A stretch of 64,000 nucleotides of DNA, from positions 46,702 to 110,701 of the forward strand of contig NZ_FOXM01000015.1 in NCBI RefSeq assembly GCF_900115715.1. Reading direction: 5' to 3'. Positions within the stretch are counted from its first letter, which is position 1; each line of letters starts with the position of its first letter. The translations under genes and the position numbers were made by a program. The notes beneath the pieces were generated by a model. That model did no database searches. It saw nothing but the letters and a program-made list of their open reading frames with translations, and had not been told where the DNA came from. The DNA comes from Geopseudomonas sagittaria (GTDB taxonomy: Bacteria; Pseudomonadota; Gammaproteobacteria; Pseudomonadales; Pseudomonadaceae). Shown in pieces: positions 26,430-36,319 of the stretch.

Positions 26430-27095
26430 TCAGGCCAGCGGCAGCGCGTCGATATGCCGGTACTCGGCACCCAGCGCCGCGGCCAGCGCCCTGGCCCGCC
26501 CCAGACGCAGCGGACCGCTCTCGATGTCGATCAGCAGCGCCGGGCATGACAGCGGCTCAAGCCTCGGCAGCTCGCGCAGGCGGCCATCGGTGAGCAGCCA
26601 GAACTGCTGGCGCTCGCCGGGATGCGTGCGGCGGCGGCGCTGCAGCCAGCCGCCGGCTTCGGCCAGCGCGGCCGGCAACGGCGTGCCGCCGCCGGCGCCG
26701 AGTTGCTCCAGCCAACGGCGGGCGGCCTGCGGGGCACGCTGACCGCGGCAGAACCAGCGCGGTTTGGCGCCATCGGCCTGCAGCAGCGCCAGGCTCACGC
26801 GCTGATGGCGCGCCTGCTCGAGCAGCTCGGCGAGCAGGCCCTTGGCGCGGCGCAGGGCGCCGTGGCGGCGGGTCGAGGCCGAGGCGTCGACCAGCACCAG
26901 CCACAACTGCGGCGCACTGGCCTGGTGGCTGCGGTAGTGCAGCTCGGCGCGCGTGCGCGGGCGCCCGCGCTGCAGGCTGCGCGGCCAGTCCGGAGCACCA
27001 ACGCCGGGTGCGCCGGCGCGGCCGCGCCGGGCCGGCTGGCGAGCTTCCCGGTGGCGTGCATCCGCGCCCTGGGGCGTTGGCGGGCGGATGCTCAG
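26430..27095 (-). CDS. vWA-domain (ChlD-like) chelatase subunit
   Basis: The von Willebrand A domain (LVLVDASASTRRHGALRRAKG with the DxSxS metal site, then GGGTPLPAAL and LLTDGRL) occupies the C-terminal 160 residues; a basic, proline-rich N-terminal part precedes it. Pseudomonad cob clusters carry such a short ChlD-like protein after chlI, replacing CobT as partner of CobN. No ATG is available; coding character continues up to the chlI stop, so the start is near 27095 with an uncommon start codon or coupling. The end coordinate is approximate. Confidence 0.75.
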   Translation of the reverse strand: MSIRPPTPQGADARHREARQPARRGRAGAPGVGAPDWPRSLQRGRPRTRAELHYRSHQASAPQLWLVLVDASASTRRHGALRRAKGLLAELLEQARHQRVSLALLQADGAKPRWFCRGQRAPQAARRWLEQLGAGGGTPLPAALAEAGGWLQRRRRTHPGERQQFWLLTDGRLRELPRLEPLSCPALLIDIESGPLRLGRARALAAALGAEYRHIDALPLA

Positions 27096-28114
27096 GGCTT
27101 TTTTGCCCAGCGCGGCACCGCCCGCCGCTCGCCGATGGCCACCGGCTGCGCCGGCAGTTCACCCCACTGCCCTTCGCCGGCGTCGCCGTCCTGGGCAGCC
27201 GATCCGCCCGTGTCGCGGGCGCCATTGTCCTCGGGCGGCGCCTCGCCGTTGCGCCGATGACGCAGGACGAAGCTCTCCACCGCGTCGATGTCCTGCGCCT
27301 CGATGGCCGTGGCGCCGCGCCAGGCGGCGTGGGCGCGAGCGGCGCGCAGCCAGACCAGATCGCCGCGCAGGCCGTCGATGCCGGCGGCGTAGCAGCGCGC
27401 GGCGATGGCCTCCAGCGCCGCGTCGTCCAGCGGGATCGCATCGAGCCGCTCGCGGGCCTGCCGGCAGCGCGCCAGCAGCTCGTCCTGCGCCGCCTGCCAA
27501 GCGGTGCGGAAGGCAGGCGGGTCGCTATCGAAGGCCAGCCGACGGCGCATGATCTCGGCGCGTTCGGCCGGCAGCGGCGCGCCGCCGAGGCTGACGGCGA
27601 GGCCGAAGCGGTCGAGCAGCTGCGGGCGCAGCTCGCCCTCCTCCGGGTTCATGGTGCCGATCAGCACGAAGCGCGCGGCGTGGCGGTGGGAAATGCCGTC
27701 GCGCTCGACGTGGTTGACCCCGCTGGCGGCGACATCGAGCAGCAGGTCGACCAGGTGGTCGGCCAGCAGGTTGACCTCGTCGACATAGAGCACGCCGCCG
27801 TGGGCGCGGGCCAGCAGGCCGGGGGCGAAGCGCGTGCGGCCCTCGCCCAGCGCCGCGTCGAGATCGAGGGTGCCGACGATGCGTTCCTCGGTGGCGCCCA
27901 GCGGCAGAGTCACCAGTTGGCCGCCGTCGAGCAGTTCGGCTACCGCGCGGGCCAGAGTCGACTTGGCCATGCCGCGCGGCCCCTCGATCAGCACGCCGCC
28001 GATGGCCGGGTCGATGGCCGCCAGACACAGCGCCAGCTTCAGCTCGTCGGCGGCCACCACGGCGGCCAGGGGGAAGTTCAGGGGTTCATGCATGGTCGGT
28101 CTCGTCATGGCCAT
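27092..28114 (-). CDS. ChlI-like AAA+ chelatase ATPase
   Basis: 340 residues, start ATG overlapping the cobN stop (ATGA). AAA+ motifs: Walker A GPRGMAKSTLARA near residue 44, Walker B GVLYVDEVNLL near 107, sensor GTMNPEEGELRPQLLDRFG near 150 with the arginine finger. It belongs to the magnesium-chelatase ChlI/BchI family and in this setting powers cobalt insertion with CobN and the vWA protein. The last 60 residues are an acidic low-complexity linker. Confidence 0.92.
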   Translation of the reverse strand: MAMTRPTMHEPLNFPLAAVVAADELKLALCLAAIDPAIGGVLIEGPRGMAKSTLARAVAELLDGGQLVTLPLGATEERIVGTLDLDAALGEGRTRFAPGLLARAHGGVLYVDEVNLLADHLVDLLLDVAASGVNHVERDGISHRHAARFVLIGTMNPEEGELRPQLLDRFGLAVSLGGAPLPAERAEIMRRRLAFDSDPPAFRTAWQAAQDELLARCRQARERLDAIPLDDAALEAIAARCYAAGIDGLRGDLVWLRAARAHAAWRGATAIEAQDIDAVESFVLRHRRNGEAPPEDNGARDTGGSAAQDGDAGEGQWGELPAQPVAIGERRAVPRWAKKP

Positions 28115-31100
28115 CAGCCGTCTTCCTCGCAGTCGAGCAGCAGGTTTTCCAACTGCTCGCGGTAGGCGCCCGGCTGCTGCCAGAGGCCACGCTGCTGGGC
28201 GTCGAGCAGGCGCTCGGTCATCTCGCGCAGGGCGGCGGGGTTGTGCTGGCGGACGAACTCGCGGGTGTCGGCGTCGAGCAGGTAGGCGTCGGTGAGCAGT
28301 TGGTACTGGTGGTCGTCGATCAGCTCGCTGGTGGCATCGAAGGCGCACAGGTAGTCGACCGTCGCCGCCAGCTCGAAGGCGCCCTTGTAGCCGTGGCGCT
28401 TGACCCCGGCGATCCACTTGGGATTGGCGGCGCGGGCGCGCACCACGCGGTTGAGTTCTTCCTTGAGGGTACGGATGCGCGGGGTGTCCGGCTGGCTGTG
28501 GTCGCCGTGGTAGCTGGCCACCGGCGCGCCGCGCAGGGTTTCCGCCGCGGCGAGCATGCCGCCCTGGAACTGGAAGTAGTCGTTGGAGTCGAGGAGGTCG
28601 TGCTCGCGGTTGTCCTGGTTGTGCAGCACCGCCTGCACGCCGGCCAGGCGGCGGACCAGCGATTCGCGCGCCGGGGTGCCCTCGCTGCCGGCGCCGTAGG
28701 CGAAGCCACCCCAGTTGAGGTAGACCTCGGCGAGGTCGGCGCGGCTGTCCCACGCGCCCTCGGCGATCACCTGCTGCACGCCGGTGCCGTAGCCCCCGGG
28801 TGCGGCGCCGAACACCCGCCAGCCGGCGCGGCGGCGTGCGTCTTCGCGGCTCAGGCCGCCGGCGGCCAGTTCGGCGCTTTCGCGGCGCACCCGCGCGGCC
28901 AGCGGATTGAGATCCTCCGGCTCGTCCAGCGCGGCCACCGCCTGCACCGCGGCGTCGAACAGACGCAGCAGATTGGCGAAGGCGTCGCGGAAGAAGCCGG
29001 AGACGCGCAGGGTGACGTCGACCCGCGGGCGGTCGAGCAGCGACACCGGGAGGATCTCGAAGTCCTCGACCCGCTGGCTGCCGGTCTGCCACACCGGGCG
29101 CACGCCGAGCAGCGCCATGGCCTGGGCGATGTCGTCGCCGCCGGTGCGCATGGTCGCGGTGCCCCACACCGAAAGGCCGAGTTGGGTCAGGTGCTCGCCG
29201 TGGTCCTGCAGGTGGCGTTCCAGCAAGAGGCTCGCCGACTGGAAGCCGAGGCGCCAGGCGGTGGGCGTCGGCAGGTTGCGCACGTCCACGGAATAGAAGT
29301 TGCGCCCGGTGGGCAGCACGTCGAGGCGCCCGCGACTCGGCGCGCCGCTCGGCCCCGGCGGCACGAAGCGGCCGTCCAGCGCGGCGAGCAGGCCGGCGAT
29401 CTCCGCCGCGCCGCAGGCGTCGAGCAGCGGCGCGACCCGCTCATGCAGGTGCTCCAGCACCGCGGCGCTGGCCGGGCCGCAGCCGGGCGCGCGGGTTTCG
29501 ATCAGCTGCAGGGCGAGCAGCTCCAGGCGCTCGCGGGTGTCGCCGGCGGTGCGCCAGGAGTCGCGGCACACATCAAGCAGGCAGTCCGGGCGCGGGCCGC
29601 TCCACGGCTCGCCGGGCGCGCCATCCAGCGGATCCCAGCCCAGCTTGAGGTCGGCGCCCAGCGCGCGCAGCAGGCTGGCGTTGGCGCCCTGGCCGTCGCC
29701 GCGCGGCACGCGCAGCAGGGCCAGCAGGGTGTCGCGGCGCAGGCGGCCGCTCGGCGACTCGCCGAACACGTGCAGGCCGTCGCGGATCTGCGACTCCTTG
29801 AGGTCGCACAGGTAGGCGTCGAGCTGCGGCAGCCAGCTGTCGGGGTCGTCGCTCAGTTGCAGGCTCAGCTCGCGATCCAGCGCGGTGGCGCGCACCACGG
29901 CGAGGATCTCGCCGCGCAGTTCCAGGGCGCGGCGGGCGTCGAGCAGGCTGGCCTCGTAGTACTCGTCGGCGAGGCGCTCCAGATCGCGCAGCGGGCCGTA
30001 GCTCTCGGCGCGGGTCAACGGCGGCATCAGGTGGTCGACGATCACCGCCTGGCTGCGCCGCTTGGCCTGGGCGCCCTCGCCCGGGTCGTTGACGATGAAC
30101 GGATAGACGTTGGGCAGCGGACCGAGAATGGCGTCCGGCCAGCACTCGGCGGACAGTCCGACGCCCTTGCCCGGCAGCCATTCGAGGTTGCCGTGCTTGC
30201 CGACGTGGACCACGGCGTCGGCGCCGTAGGCCTCGCGCAGCCAGAAGTAGAACGCCAGGTAGCCGTGCGGCGGCACCAGCAGCGGGTCGTGGTAGATGGC
30301 CGCCGGATCGAGCTGGTAGCCGCGCGCCGGCTGGATGCCGACGAAGGTCAGGCCCAGGCGTAACCCCGCGACCATCATCCGCCCGCCGCGGAACATCGGG
30401 TCGTCCTCGGGCGCACCCCAGCGCTCCAGCACCGCGCGCTGGTTGGCTTCGGGCAGGCGCGCGAACAGCCGGCGGTAGTCGGCCAGCGCCAGGCTCTGCT
30501 GGCAGGGGCGCAGGTCGAGGCTGTCCAGATCGTTGCTCACCCCGCCGAGCAGGGCGTGGATCAGCGCGGTGCCGGACTCGGGCAGCTCGGCGACCGGGTA
30601 GCCGGCGCCCTCAAGGGCACGCAGGATGTTCAGCGCCGCCGCCGGGGTGTCGAGGCCGACGCCGTTGCCGATGCGCCCGTCGCGGGTCGGGTAGTTGGCC
30701 AGCACCAGGGCGATGCGCTTGTCGGCGCTGGCCTTGCGCGCCAGGTTGACCCAGCGCCGCGCCAGCTCGGCGACGAAGTCCATGCGCTCGCCGTCGGCCT
30801 GGTAGCAGACCACGTCGCTCTGGCTGCGCTCGCTGCGCCAGGCCAGGCCCTTGAAGCTGATCGGCCGGGTGACGATGCGCCCGTCCAGCTCGGGCAGCGC
30901 CACGTGCATGGCCAGGTCGCGCGGGCCGAGGCCCTGCGGGTTGTCCTGCCAGCGCTGGCGGTTGTCCAGCGCGCAGATCGCCTGCAGCACCGGTACGTCG
31001 CGGCGAAACGGGCGCAGCGCCGGCCGCTCCGGGCTGGACAAGGCAAAACCGGTGGTATTGACGATCAGCGCCGCGGCGCATTCATCCAGCCAGGCCTCGA

Positions 31101-31848
31101 CCTGGGCCAGACAGGCCGGCTCCTTGAGGCTGGCGACGGCGATCGGCAGCGGATCGAGGCCCTGCGCTGAGAGCCGGGCGCAGAACTCGTCGACGAAGGC
31201 GGTGTTCGCCGCCTGCAACTGGGCGCGATAGAACATCAGCGCCGCCACCGGCCGCTCGCTGTGCCAGTCGCCCCGCCACAGCGCCGGTGCGCCGCTGCCG
31301 TGGCGCGGGTGGTAGACCGCCGCGCGCGGCAGCGCCTGCGGTTCGCGCCATTCGTGCGGACGGCCCAGCCAGCGGTCGGCGAGGAAGCGGTACAGCTGGC
31401 GGGCGTTGTCCAGCCCGCCCTGGCGCAGGTACTGCCAGGCACGCTCGGCATCCTCGGCGCCGACGTTGCTGAGGCGGGTCAGCTCCGGATCGGGGCGGTC
31501 GTCGCCGGGTACCAGGATCAGCGTAGCGCCGGCTTCGGCCAGCGATACCAGTTGCTCGATGCCGTAGCGCCAGTAGCTCACCCCGCCGTGCAGCGACACC
31601 AGGATCAGCCGCGCATGGCGCAGTACCAGGTCGACGTAGAGGTCCACCGAGGCGTGGTTGCGCAACTGGCCGGGATTGGCCAGGCGCAGACTCGGATAGT
31701 CGCCGCCCAGCTCGCGGGCAGCCTCGGCCAGCAGCGTCAGGTTGGAGTCGCCGCTGCAGAGGATGACCAGCTCGGCCGGGGTCTGCGCCAGGTCGGCGAT
31801 GCTATCGTCCGGAACGAATCCGCCCGGCTGGGTGCGCAGTAGGTGCAT
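28114..31848 (-). CDS. cobN: aerobic cobaltochelatase large subunit
   Basis: 1244 residues, full length for CobN. Landmarks include VVHVGKHGNLEWLPGKGVGLS and YPFIVNDPGEGAQAKRRS in the middle and, near the end, VRARAANPKWIAGVKRHGYKGAFE with DATSELIDDHQYQ. CobN binds hydrogenobyrinate a,c-diamide and inserts cobalt. It starts 17 bp after the cobW stop and overlaps chlI by 1 bp with ATGA. Confidence 0.97.
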   Translation of the reverse strand: MHLLRTQPGGFVPDDSIADLAQTPAELVILCSGDSNLTLLAEAARELGGDYPSLRLANPGQLRNHASVDLYVDLVLRHARLILVSLHGGVSYWRYGIEQLVSLAEAGATLILVPGDDRPDPELTRLSNVGAEDAERAWQYLRQGGLDNARQLYRFLADRWLGRPHEWREPQALPRAAVYHPRHGSGAPALWRGDWHSERPVAALMFYRAQLQAANTAFVDEFCARLSAQGLDPLPIAVASLKEPACLAQVEAWLDECAAALIVNTTGFALSSPERPALRPFRRDVPVLQAICALDNRQRWQDNPQGLGPRDLAMHVALPELDGRIVTRPISFKGLAWRSERSQSDVVCYQADGERMDFVAELARRWVNLARKASADKRIALVLANYPTRDGRIGNGVGLDTPAAALNILRALEGAGYPVAELPESGTALIHALLGGVSNDLDSLDLRPCQQSLALADYRRLFARLPEANQRAVLERWGAPEDDPMFRGGRMMVAGLRLGLTFVGIQPARGYQLDPAAIYHDPLLVPPHGYLAFYFWLREAYGADAVVHVGKHGNLEWLPGKGVGLSAECWPDAILGPLPNVYPFIVNDPGEGAQAKRRSQAVIVDHLMPPLTRAESYGPLRDLERLADEYYEASLLDARRALELRGEILAVVRATALDRELSLQLSDDPDSWLPQLDAYLCDLKESQIRDGLHVFGESPSGRLRRDTLLALLRVPRGDGQGANASLLRALGADLKLGWDPLDGAPGEPWSGPRPDCLLDVCRDSWRTAGDTRERLELLALQLIETRAPGCGPASAAVLEHLHERVAPLLDACGAAEIAGLLAALDGRFVPPGPSGAPSRGRLDVLPTGRNFYSVDVRNLPTPTAWRLGFQSASLLLERHLQDHGEHLTQLGLSVWGTATMRTGGDDIAQAMALLGVRPVWQTGSQRVEDFEILPVSLLDRPRVDVTLRVSGFFRDAFANLLRLFDAAVQAVAALDEPEDLNPLAARVRRESAELAAGGLSREDARRRAGWRVFGAAPGGYGTGVQQVIAEGAWDSRADLAEVYLNWGGFAYGAGSEGTPARESLVRRLAGVQAVLHNQDNREHDLLDSNDYFQFQGGMLAAAETLRGAPVASYHGDHSQPDTPRIRTLKEELNRVVRARAANPKWIAGVKRHGYKGAFELAATVDYLCAFDATSELIDDHQYQLLTDAYLLDADTREFVRQHNPAALREMTERLLDAQQRGLWQQPGAYREQLENLLLDCEEDG

Positions 31849-31864
31849 GCTTCGGGCTGCCGGT

Positions 31865-32920
31865 TCAGCGGGTCAGCGCGGCGCGCAGTTCGGCGTCGAT
31901 GGCTGCGGCGTCCAGGCCCTGACCGATGATCACCAGGCGGGTGGCGCGCGTCTCGCCGGCGCGCCAGGCGCGGTCGAAGTGCCGGTCGAAGCGTTGGCCG
32001 ACGCCCTGCACCAGCAGGCGCATGGCCTTGCCCGGCACGGCGACGAAGCCCTTCACGCGCAGCACGGCGTGGCGCTGCACCAGCTCGGCGAGGCTGGCGA
32101 GCAGCAGGCGCTCGTCGACTTCCGGCAGCTCGACGCCGAAGGAGTCGAACTCGTCGTGGTCGTGGTCTTCGCCATCGCCGTGGTCGTGGTGGCCGGGACG
32201 GCTGTCGATGTGCAGCTCGGCCTCGGCGTTCAGGCCCAGCAGCACCTCCAGCGGCAGCTGGCCCTGACGCGCCTCGACGATCTTCACCGCCGGCGGCAGT
32301 TCCTCGGCGACCTCCGCGCGCACCGCGACCAGGGCCTCGGCATCCAGCAGGTCGGTCTTGTTCAGCACCACCAGGTCGGCGCTGGCCAGTTGGTCCTCGA
32401 ACAGCTCGTGCAGCGGCGATTCGTGGTCGAGGTTGGGATCGGCGCGGCGCTGAGCGTCCACCTGCTCGGGATAGGCGACGAAGGTGCCGGCGGCCACCGC
32501 CGGGCTGTCGACCACGGTGATCACTGCATCGACGGTGCAAGCGTTGCGAATTTCCGGCCACTGGAAGGCCTGCACCAGCGGCTTGGGCAGGGCCAGGCCG
32601 GAGGTCTCGATGAGGATGTGGTCGAGGTCGTGGCGACGCGCCACCAGCTCGCGCATCACCGGGAAGAACTCCTCCTGCACGGTGCAGCACAGGCAGCCGT
32701 TGGCCAGCTCGAAGACGCGGCCGAGCGCCTCTTCCTCGCTGCAACCGATGGTGCACTGGCGGAGGATCTCGCCGTCGATGCCCAGCTCGCCGAACTCGTT
32801 GACGATCACCGCGATGCGCCGGCCCTGGGCATTGTCGAGCATGTGGCGCAGCAGGGTGGTCTTGCCGGCACCGAGGAAGCCGGTGACGATGGTGACGGGA
32901 AGTTTGCTCAAGGATTTCAT
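31865..32920 (-). CDS. cobW: CobW-family GTPase / metallochaperone
   Basis: 351 residues: P-loop GFLGAGKTTLLRHML near residue 14, the metal-binding CLCCTV (CxCC) near 75, NKTD specificity motif near 160, a His/Asp-rich stretch (HHDHGDGEDHDHDEFD) near 240, and a CobW C-terminal domain. CobW is a G3E GTPase implicated in delivering cobalt to CobN. First gene of the operon behind the second B12 riboswitch, whose 3' end is about 145 bp upstream. Confidence 0.95.
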   Translation of the reverse strand: MKSLSKLPVTIVTGFLGAGKTTLLRHMLDNAQGRRIAVIVNEFGELGIDGEILRQCTIGCSEEEALGRVFELANGCLCCTVQEEFFPVMRELVARRHDLDHILIETSGLALPKPLVQAFQWPEIRNACTVDAVITVVDSPAVAAGTFVAYPEQVDAQRRADPNLDHESPLHELFEDQLASADLVVLNKTDLLDAEALVAVRAEVAEELPPAVKIVEARQGQLPLEVLLGLNAEAELHIDSRPGHHDHGDGEDHDHDEFDSFGVELPEVDERLLLASLAELVQRHAVLRVKGFVAVPGKAMRLLVQGVGQRFDRHFDRAWRAGETRATRLVIIGQGLDAAAIDAELRAALTR

Positions 32921-33063
32921 GCGCGGCCCTGCCTGCTGGCGGGGGCATGACGAGACGCCGCCGGACGCACGTGCGCCGGTCGGTCGGATTCGCCACCGGA
33001 TCACCCCGCCCGGTTGTCGTGAAAGTCGAAGAACCTGTCCACTAGTTTGCGAACGGGTTCGGA

Positions 33064-33235
33064 CGAGGCAGGTCTCCTGGCTCACGGTTGGCGCCTGGGG
33101 CGCCGTCCCTTCGCCTTCCCGCGTGAGCAGTGGCGTTGTGAAGGGAGCGATCCGTTTACAGTTGCGGGGGCAGCCGCGGTGTCGCACCGCGTTCCCTCTT
33201 AGCTCCGGCCCATACCGGAGAACCTCGACGCGGCA
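33064..33235 (-). promoter_or_regulatory. cobalamin (B12) riboswitch, upstream of cobW
   Basis: On the minus strand: AAGAGGGAACGCGG, then GGCTGCCCCCGCAACTGTAA (complement of 33156-33175) and AGCCAGGAGACCTGC (complement of 33068-33082). The order is that of the B12 aptamer, directed at cobW-cobN. The divergent cobE-cobM pair starts about 150 bp beyond its 5' end. Confidence 0.95.
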
Positions 33236-33385
33236 AGGCTACGCAGGGTGCGGGCCTGGGTCAATCGCCGTGGTTGACGCTGCGCGCAGCGCCATGCTGT
33301 TCTAGAAAAAGGCGGCCCGACTTGGGTCATAGCTCAGAAAAAACACCATCTTCCACAATCCTGCCAGCATCGTCAGTGAATTTTC

Positions 33386-33847
33386 ATGCCTGCAGCACAC
33401 AACGCCTCCCCCCCGGAACCACGTACTGTCTGGCTGTATCTCGCCGGGCTCGGCTGCCGCCGCGGCTGTTCGGCGCACGAGTTGCGCCAGTTACTGGAGG
33501 ATAGCCTACAGGTCCGAGGCCTCTCGAGCGCCGATCTGCACGCCCTGGCCAGCCTCGACGGCAAGCTTAACGAGCCGGGCCTTGAAACCCTGGCCGAGCA
33601 ACTGGGGCTGGCACTGCATGGCGTTGCGCTGGAGCGCCTGCAGGGCTACGAATCGCGCCTAACGGATCTCTCGGAGGCCACCCTACGCGCCACCGGTTGC
33701 GCCGGGGTGGCTGAGGCCAGCGCCTTGGCGGTGGCCGAAGCACTGGGCGCGCCGTCCGCCGAACTGCTCATTACCAAGCAACGCAGCGCCAACGCGACCT
33801 TCGCCTTGGCGCGCACCAAGTTCCTCCCCACATCGGAGAATGCATGA
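33386..33847 (+). CDS. cobE: cobalamin biosynthesis protein CobE
   Basis: 153 residues of the CobE/CbiG C-terminal fold: LAGLGCRRGCSAHELRQLL near the start, LASLDGKLNEPGLETLA in the middle and LLITKQRSANATFALAR at the end. In aerobic producers CobE accompanies CobM and may guard a pathway intermediate. It overlaps cobM by 4 bp (ATGA). Confidence 0.93.
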   Translation: MPAAHNASPPEPRTVWLYLAGLGCRRGCSAHELRQLLEDSLQVRGLSSADLHALASLDGKLNEPGLETLAEQLGLALHGVALERLQGYESRLTDLSEATLRATGCAGVAEASALAVAEALGAPSAELLITKQRSANATFALARTKFLPTSENA

Positions 33848-34590
33848 CCGTCTTTTTCATCGGCGCCGGTCCCGGCGACCCGGACCTCATCACCGTGCGC
33901 GGCCAGCGCCTGATCCGCAGCTGCCCGGTGATCCTCTACGCCGGCTCGCTGGTGCCTGAAGCTGTGCTGGAGGGCCATCAGGCCCATACGCTGGTCAATA
34001 CCGCCGAGCTGGAGCTGGCGAAAATCATCCGTATGCTGGCCGAGGCCCACAGCCGCGGCGAAGACGTGGCTCGGGTGCATTCCGGCGATCCGTCTCTGTA
34101 CGGCGCCATCGGCGAGCAGATCCGCCAACTGCGCCGTCTGGGTATTCCCTACCAGATCGTCCCCGGCGTGACCGCCACCGCCGCCTGCGCTGCGCTGCTC
34201 GGCTGCGAACTGACCCTGCCGCAGGTGTCGCAGACCCTGATCCTGACCCGCTACCCCAGCAAGACCGAGATGCCCGACGGGGAGCAACTTGGCGACCTGG
34301 CCCGCCACCGCGCGACCATGGCAATCCATCTCGGCGTGCGCCAATTGCCTCGCATCGTCGCCGAACTGTTGCCGTACTACGGCGCTGACTGCCCGATCGC
34401 CGTAGTGCACCGCGCCAGCTGGCCGGACCAGGATAAGGTGCAGGGCACCCTGGCCGACATTGAGGCGAAGGTTGCCGAAAAGGACTTTCGGCGCACAGCG
34501 CTGATTCTGGTCGGTCGGGTGCTGACCGCTGAGGACTTCGCCGACTCCTCACTGTACTCGGCAGCGAAGGACTGTGCGCCGGCCGTGTAG
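33844..34590 (+). CDS. cobM: precorrin-4 C11-methyltransferase
   Basis: 248 residues: SAM-binding FIGAGPGDPDLITVRGQRLI, ARVHSGDPSLYGAIGEQ near residue 78, VPGVTATAACAALLG near 105 and ILTRYPSKTEMP near 140, all diagnostic of CobM/CbiF. It methylates C11 to give precorrin-5. Translationally coupled to cobE. Confidence 0.97.
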   Translation: MTVFFIGAGPGDPDLITVRGQRLIRSCPVILYAGSLVPEAVLEGHQAHTLVNTAELELAKIIRMLAEAHSRGEDVARVHSGDPSLYGAIGEQIRQLRRLGIPYQIVPGVTATAACAALLGCELTLPQVSQTLILTRYPSKTEMPDGEQLGDLARHRATMAIHLGVRQLPRIVAELLPYYGADCPIAVVHRASWPDQDKVQGTLADIEAKVAEKDFRRTALILVGRVLTAEDFADSSLYSAAKDCAPAV

Positions 34591-34995
34591 GTCGACGGCG
34601 CTATTTGGCATCGCCGATGCTTTGCGCGCTGTCCACCCACGTTGGTACTTTCGGCGACGCCGGTGATGATCACGGTATCTTCCTGCACAGATACCCAGGG
34701 TTATGTATCCCTTTTTGGATGGTCGCGTTGGCCTCGACACCGCCTTAGCTCATGCTCTGCAGCCGTAGCGGCCACCGGTGCGCTCCAGATCATGCAGCAG
34801 ACTGGTCATCAGACCCGTGCCAGAGGCGTAGCAGGTCTAACTGGATCCTGCCGCGCTGATCGACGTGATCTCCGCCCCCACTAACTCGAGGTTGGGCCTC
34901 CCATCCAGGCTGGTCTCGCTCGGCGTCTCGTCGTACTAAATGCCTTCCAGCAACGCGATCTCGCGGGTGAAGCGGCCGCAAGCGCCCGTTGTTAT
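34591..34995. other. gap with degenerate minus-strand coding remnant
   Basis: About 34850-34980 on the minus strand reads GRFTREIALLEGI, stop, YDETPSETSLDGRPNLELV; it looks like the end of a decayed gene with an internal TAG. I do not recognise it. Nothing else is supported between cobM and ureG. Confidence 0.35.
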
Positions 34996-35622
34996 TCAAC
35001 CCCGATCAGCGTCGAGCATGCCTCTGTCGACGATGAAGTTGATCAGCGTCTGCAGCCCATGCCCGGTCTTCAGGTTGGTAAAGGCCCACGGCCGCTCCGG
35101 GCGCATGCGGTTGGTGTCGCGCTCCATCACTTCCAGCGAGGCGCCAACGTAGGGTGCCAGGTCGATCTTGTTGATCACCAGGAAGTCCGACTTGGTGATG
35201 CCCGGGCCGCCCTTGCGCGGGATCTTCTCGCCCTCGGCCACGTCGATCACGTAGACGGTGAGGTCGGCCAGTTCCGGGCTGAAGGTGGCGGAGAGGTTGT
35301 CGCCGCCGCTTTCCACGAAGATCACTTCCAGGTTGCCGAACTTGCGTGCCAGCTCCTCAACCGCCGCCAGGTTCATCGAGGCGTCCTCGCGGATCGCGGT
35401 GTGCGGGCAGCCGCCGGTTTCCACGCCGACGATGCGTTCGGGCTCCAGGGCGCCGGCCTCGGTGAGGATGCGCTGGTCTTCCTTGGTGTAGATGTCGTTG
35501 GTTACCACGGCGATCTGGTACTTGTCGCGCATGGCCTTGCACAGGGCTTCCAGCAGCGCGGTCTTGCCGGAGCCGACCGGGCCGCCAACACCGACGCGCA
35601 GGGGTTGCTTGTAGCTTTGCAT
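34996..35622 (-). CDS. ureG: urease accessory GTPase
   Basis: 208 residues: P-loop [17 protein letters not shown], the nickel-binding CPH in [14 protein letters not shown] near residue 70, [17 protein letters not shown] near 100 and [10 protein letters not shown] near 150. UreG hydrolyses GTP to drive nickel delivery into urease with UreE, UreF and UreD. Last gene of the urease operon, 10 bp after ureF. Confidence 0.98.
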   Translation of the reverse strand: MQSYKQPLRVGVGGPVGSGKTALLEALCKAMRDKYQIAVVTNDIYTKEDQRILTEAGALEPERIVGVETGGCPHTAIREDASMNLAAVEELARKFGNLEVIFVESGGDNLSATFSPELADLTVYVIDVAEGEKIPRKGGPGITKSDFLVINKIDLAPYVGASLEVMERDTNRMRPERPWAFTNLKTGHGLQTLINFIVDRGMLDADRG

Positions 35623-35632
35623 GGGGGTTTCC

Positions 35633-36307
35633 TCAGGATCGGAACAATCGGGTGTATTGGGTTTCGTGGCGCGCGGAGGCGATGGCCAGTAGCGGCAGGC
35701 CGCCGCCGAGCTGGTCGTCGGGCAACGCCAGGGCGCGGTCGAGCACAGCGGGCAATTCGGCGCACAGGTCGCGCAGCAGGCTCTGCGCCATCTGCTGGCC
35801 GAAGGGCACCAGCTTGACCCCGGCCATCACCGCGCCTTCCAGCCAGCTGAAGCCGTGGCCGAGGGCCAGCTCGCGCAGCGGGATGTCCCAGTGCGCAGCC
35901 AGCCAGGCCATGCCGCCGAGCTGGGTCAGCGCGAGGCTGTCCCGCCACTCGGGTGCCTGGGTGAGCTGCCAGCCGTCGAGCAGGCGCACCAGGGCCTGGC
36001 CACGCTGGCGCTCTTCCAGGCGCAGCTCAGCGGTCTCGCGGTTGGCCAGCAGGAAGCGGCTCCAGCGGGCGAAAGCCTCGGCATCTTCAGCCCGGCAGGC
36101 CTGGTACAGGCGCGCCAGCAGCGGCCAGTCGAGATGGCCGAGGGTGTCCTCCAACTGCTCGCGCTGCCAGGCGCGGAAGCCCTCGGCGCCGCGCACCCAG
36201 TCAGCTTCCACCGCCCACTCCAAGCCCTGCGAATAGGTGAAGCCACCCACCGGCAGGTTGGGGCTGGCCAGCTGCAGCAGGCGCAGCAGCATCAGGTCGG
36301 CACTCAT
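35633..36307 (-). CDS. ureF: urease accessory protein UreF
   Basis: 224 residues, all-helical UreF family: [21 protein letters not shown] at the N-terminus and GYGFSWLEG-like [22 protein letters not shown] split across residues 155-180. UreF bridges UreD and UreG and gates GTP hydrolysis during urease activation. It starts 12 bp after the small membrane protein. Confidence 0.96.
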   Translation of the reverse strand: MSADLMLLRLLQLASPNLPVGGFTYSQGLEWAVEADWVRGAEGFRAWQREQLEDTLGHLDWPLLARLYQACRAEDAEAFARWSRFLLANRETAELRLEERQRGQALVRLLDGWQLTQAPEWRDSLALTQLGGMAWLAAHWDIPLRELALGHGFSWLEGAVMAGVKLVPFGQQMAQSLLRDLCAELPAVLDRALALPDDQLGGGLPLLAIASARHETQYTRLFRS

Positions 36308-36319
36308 CGCGGGCCGCCG

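Noticed and set aside
28243..30363. Long plus-strand open frame opposite cobN (about 706 codons)
   Set aside because: Same reason: antisense shadow of a well-supported gene, low-complexity Gln/Arg/Ala-rich product.
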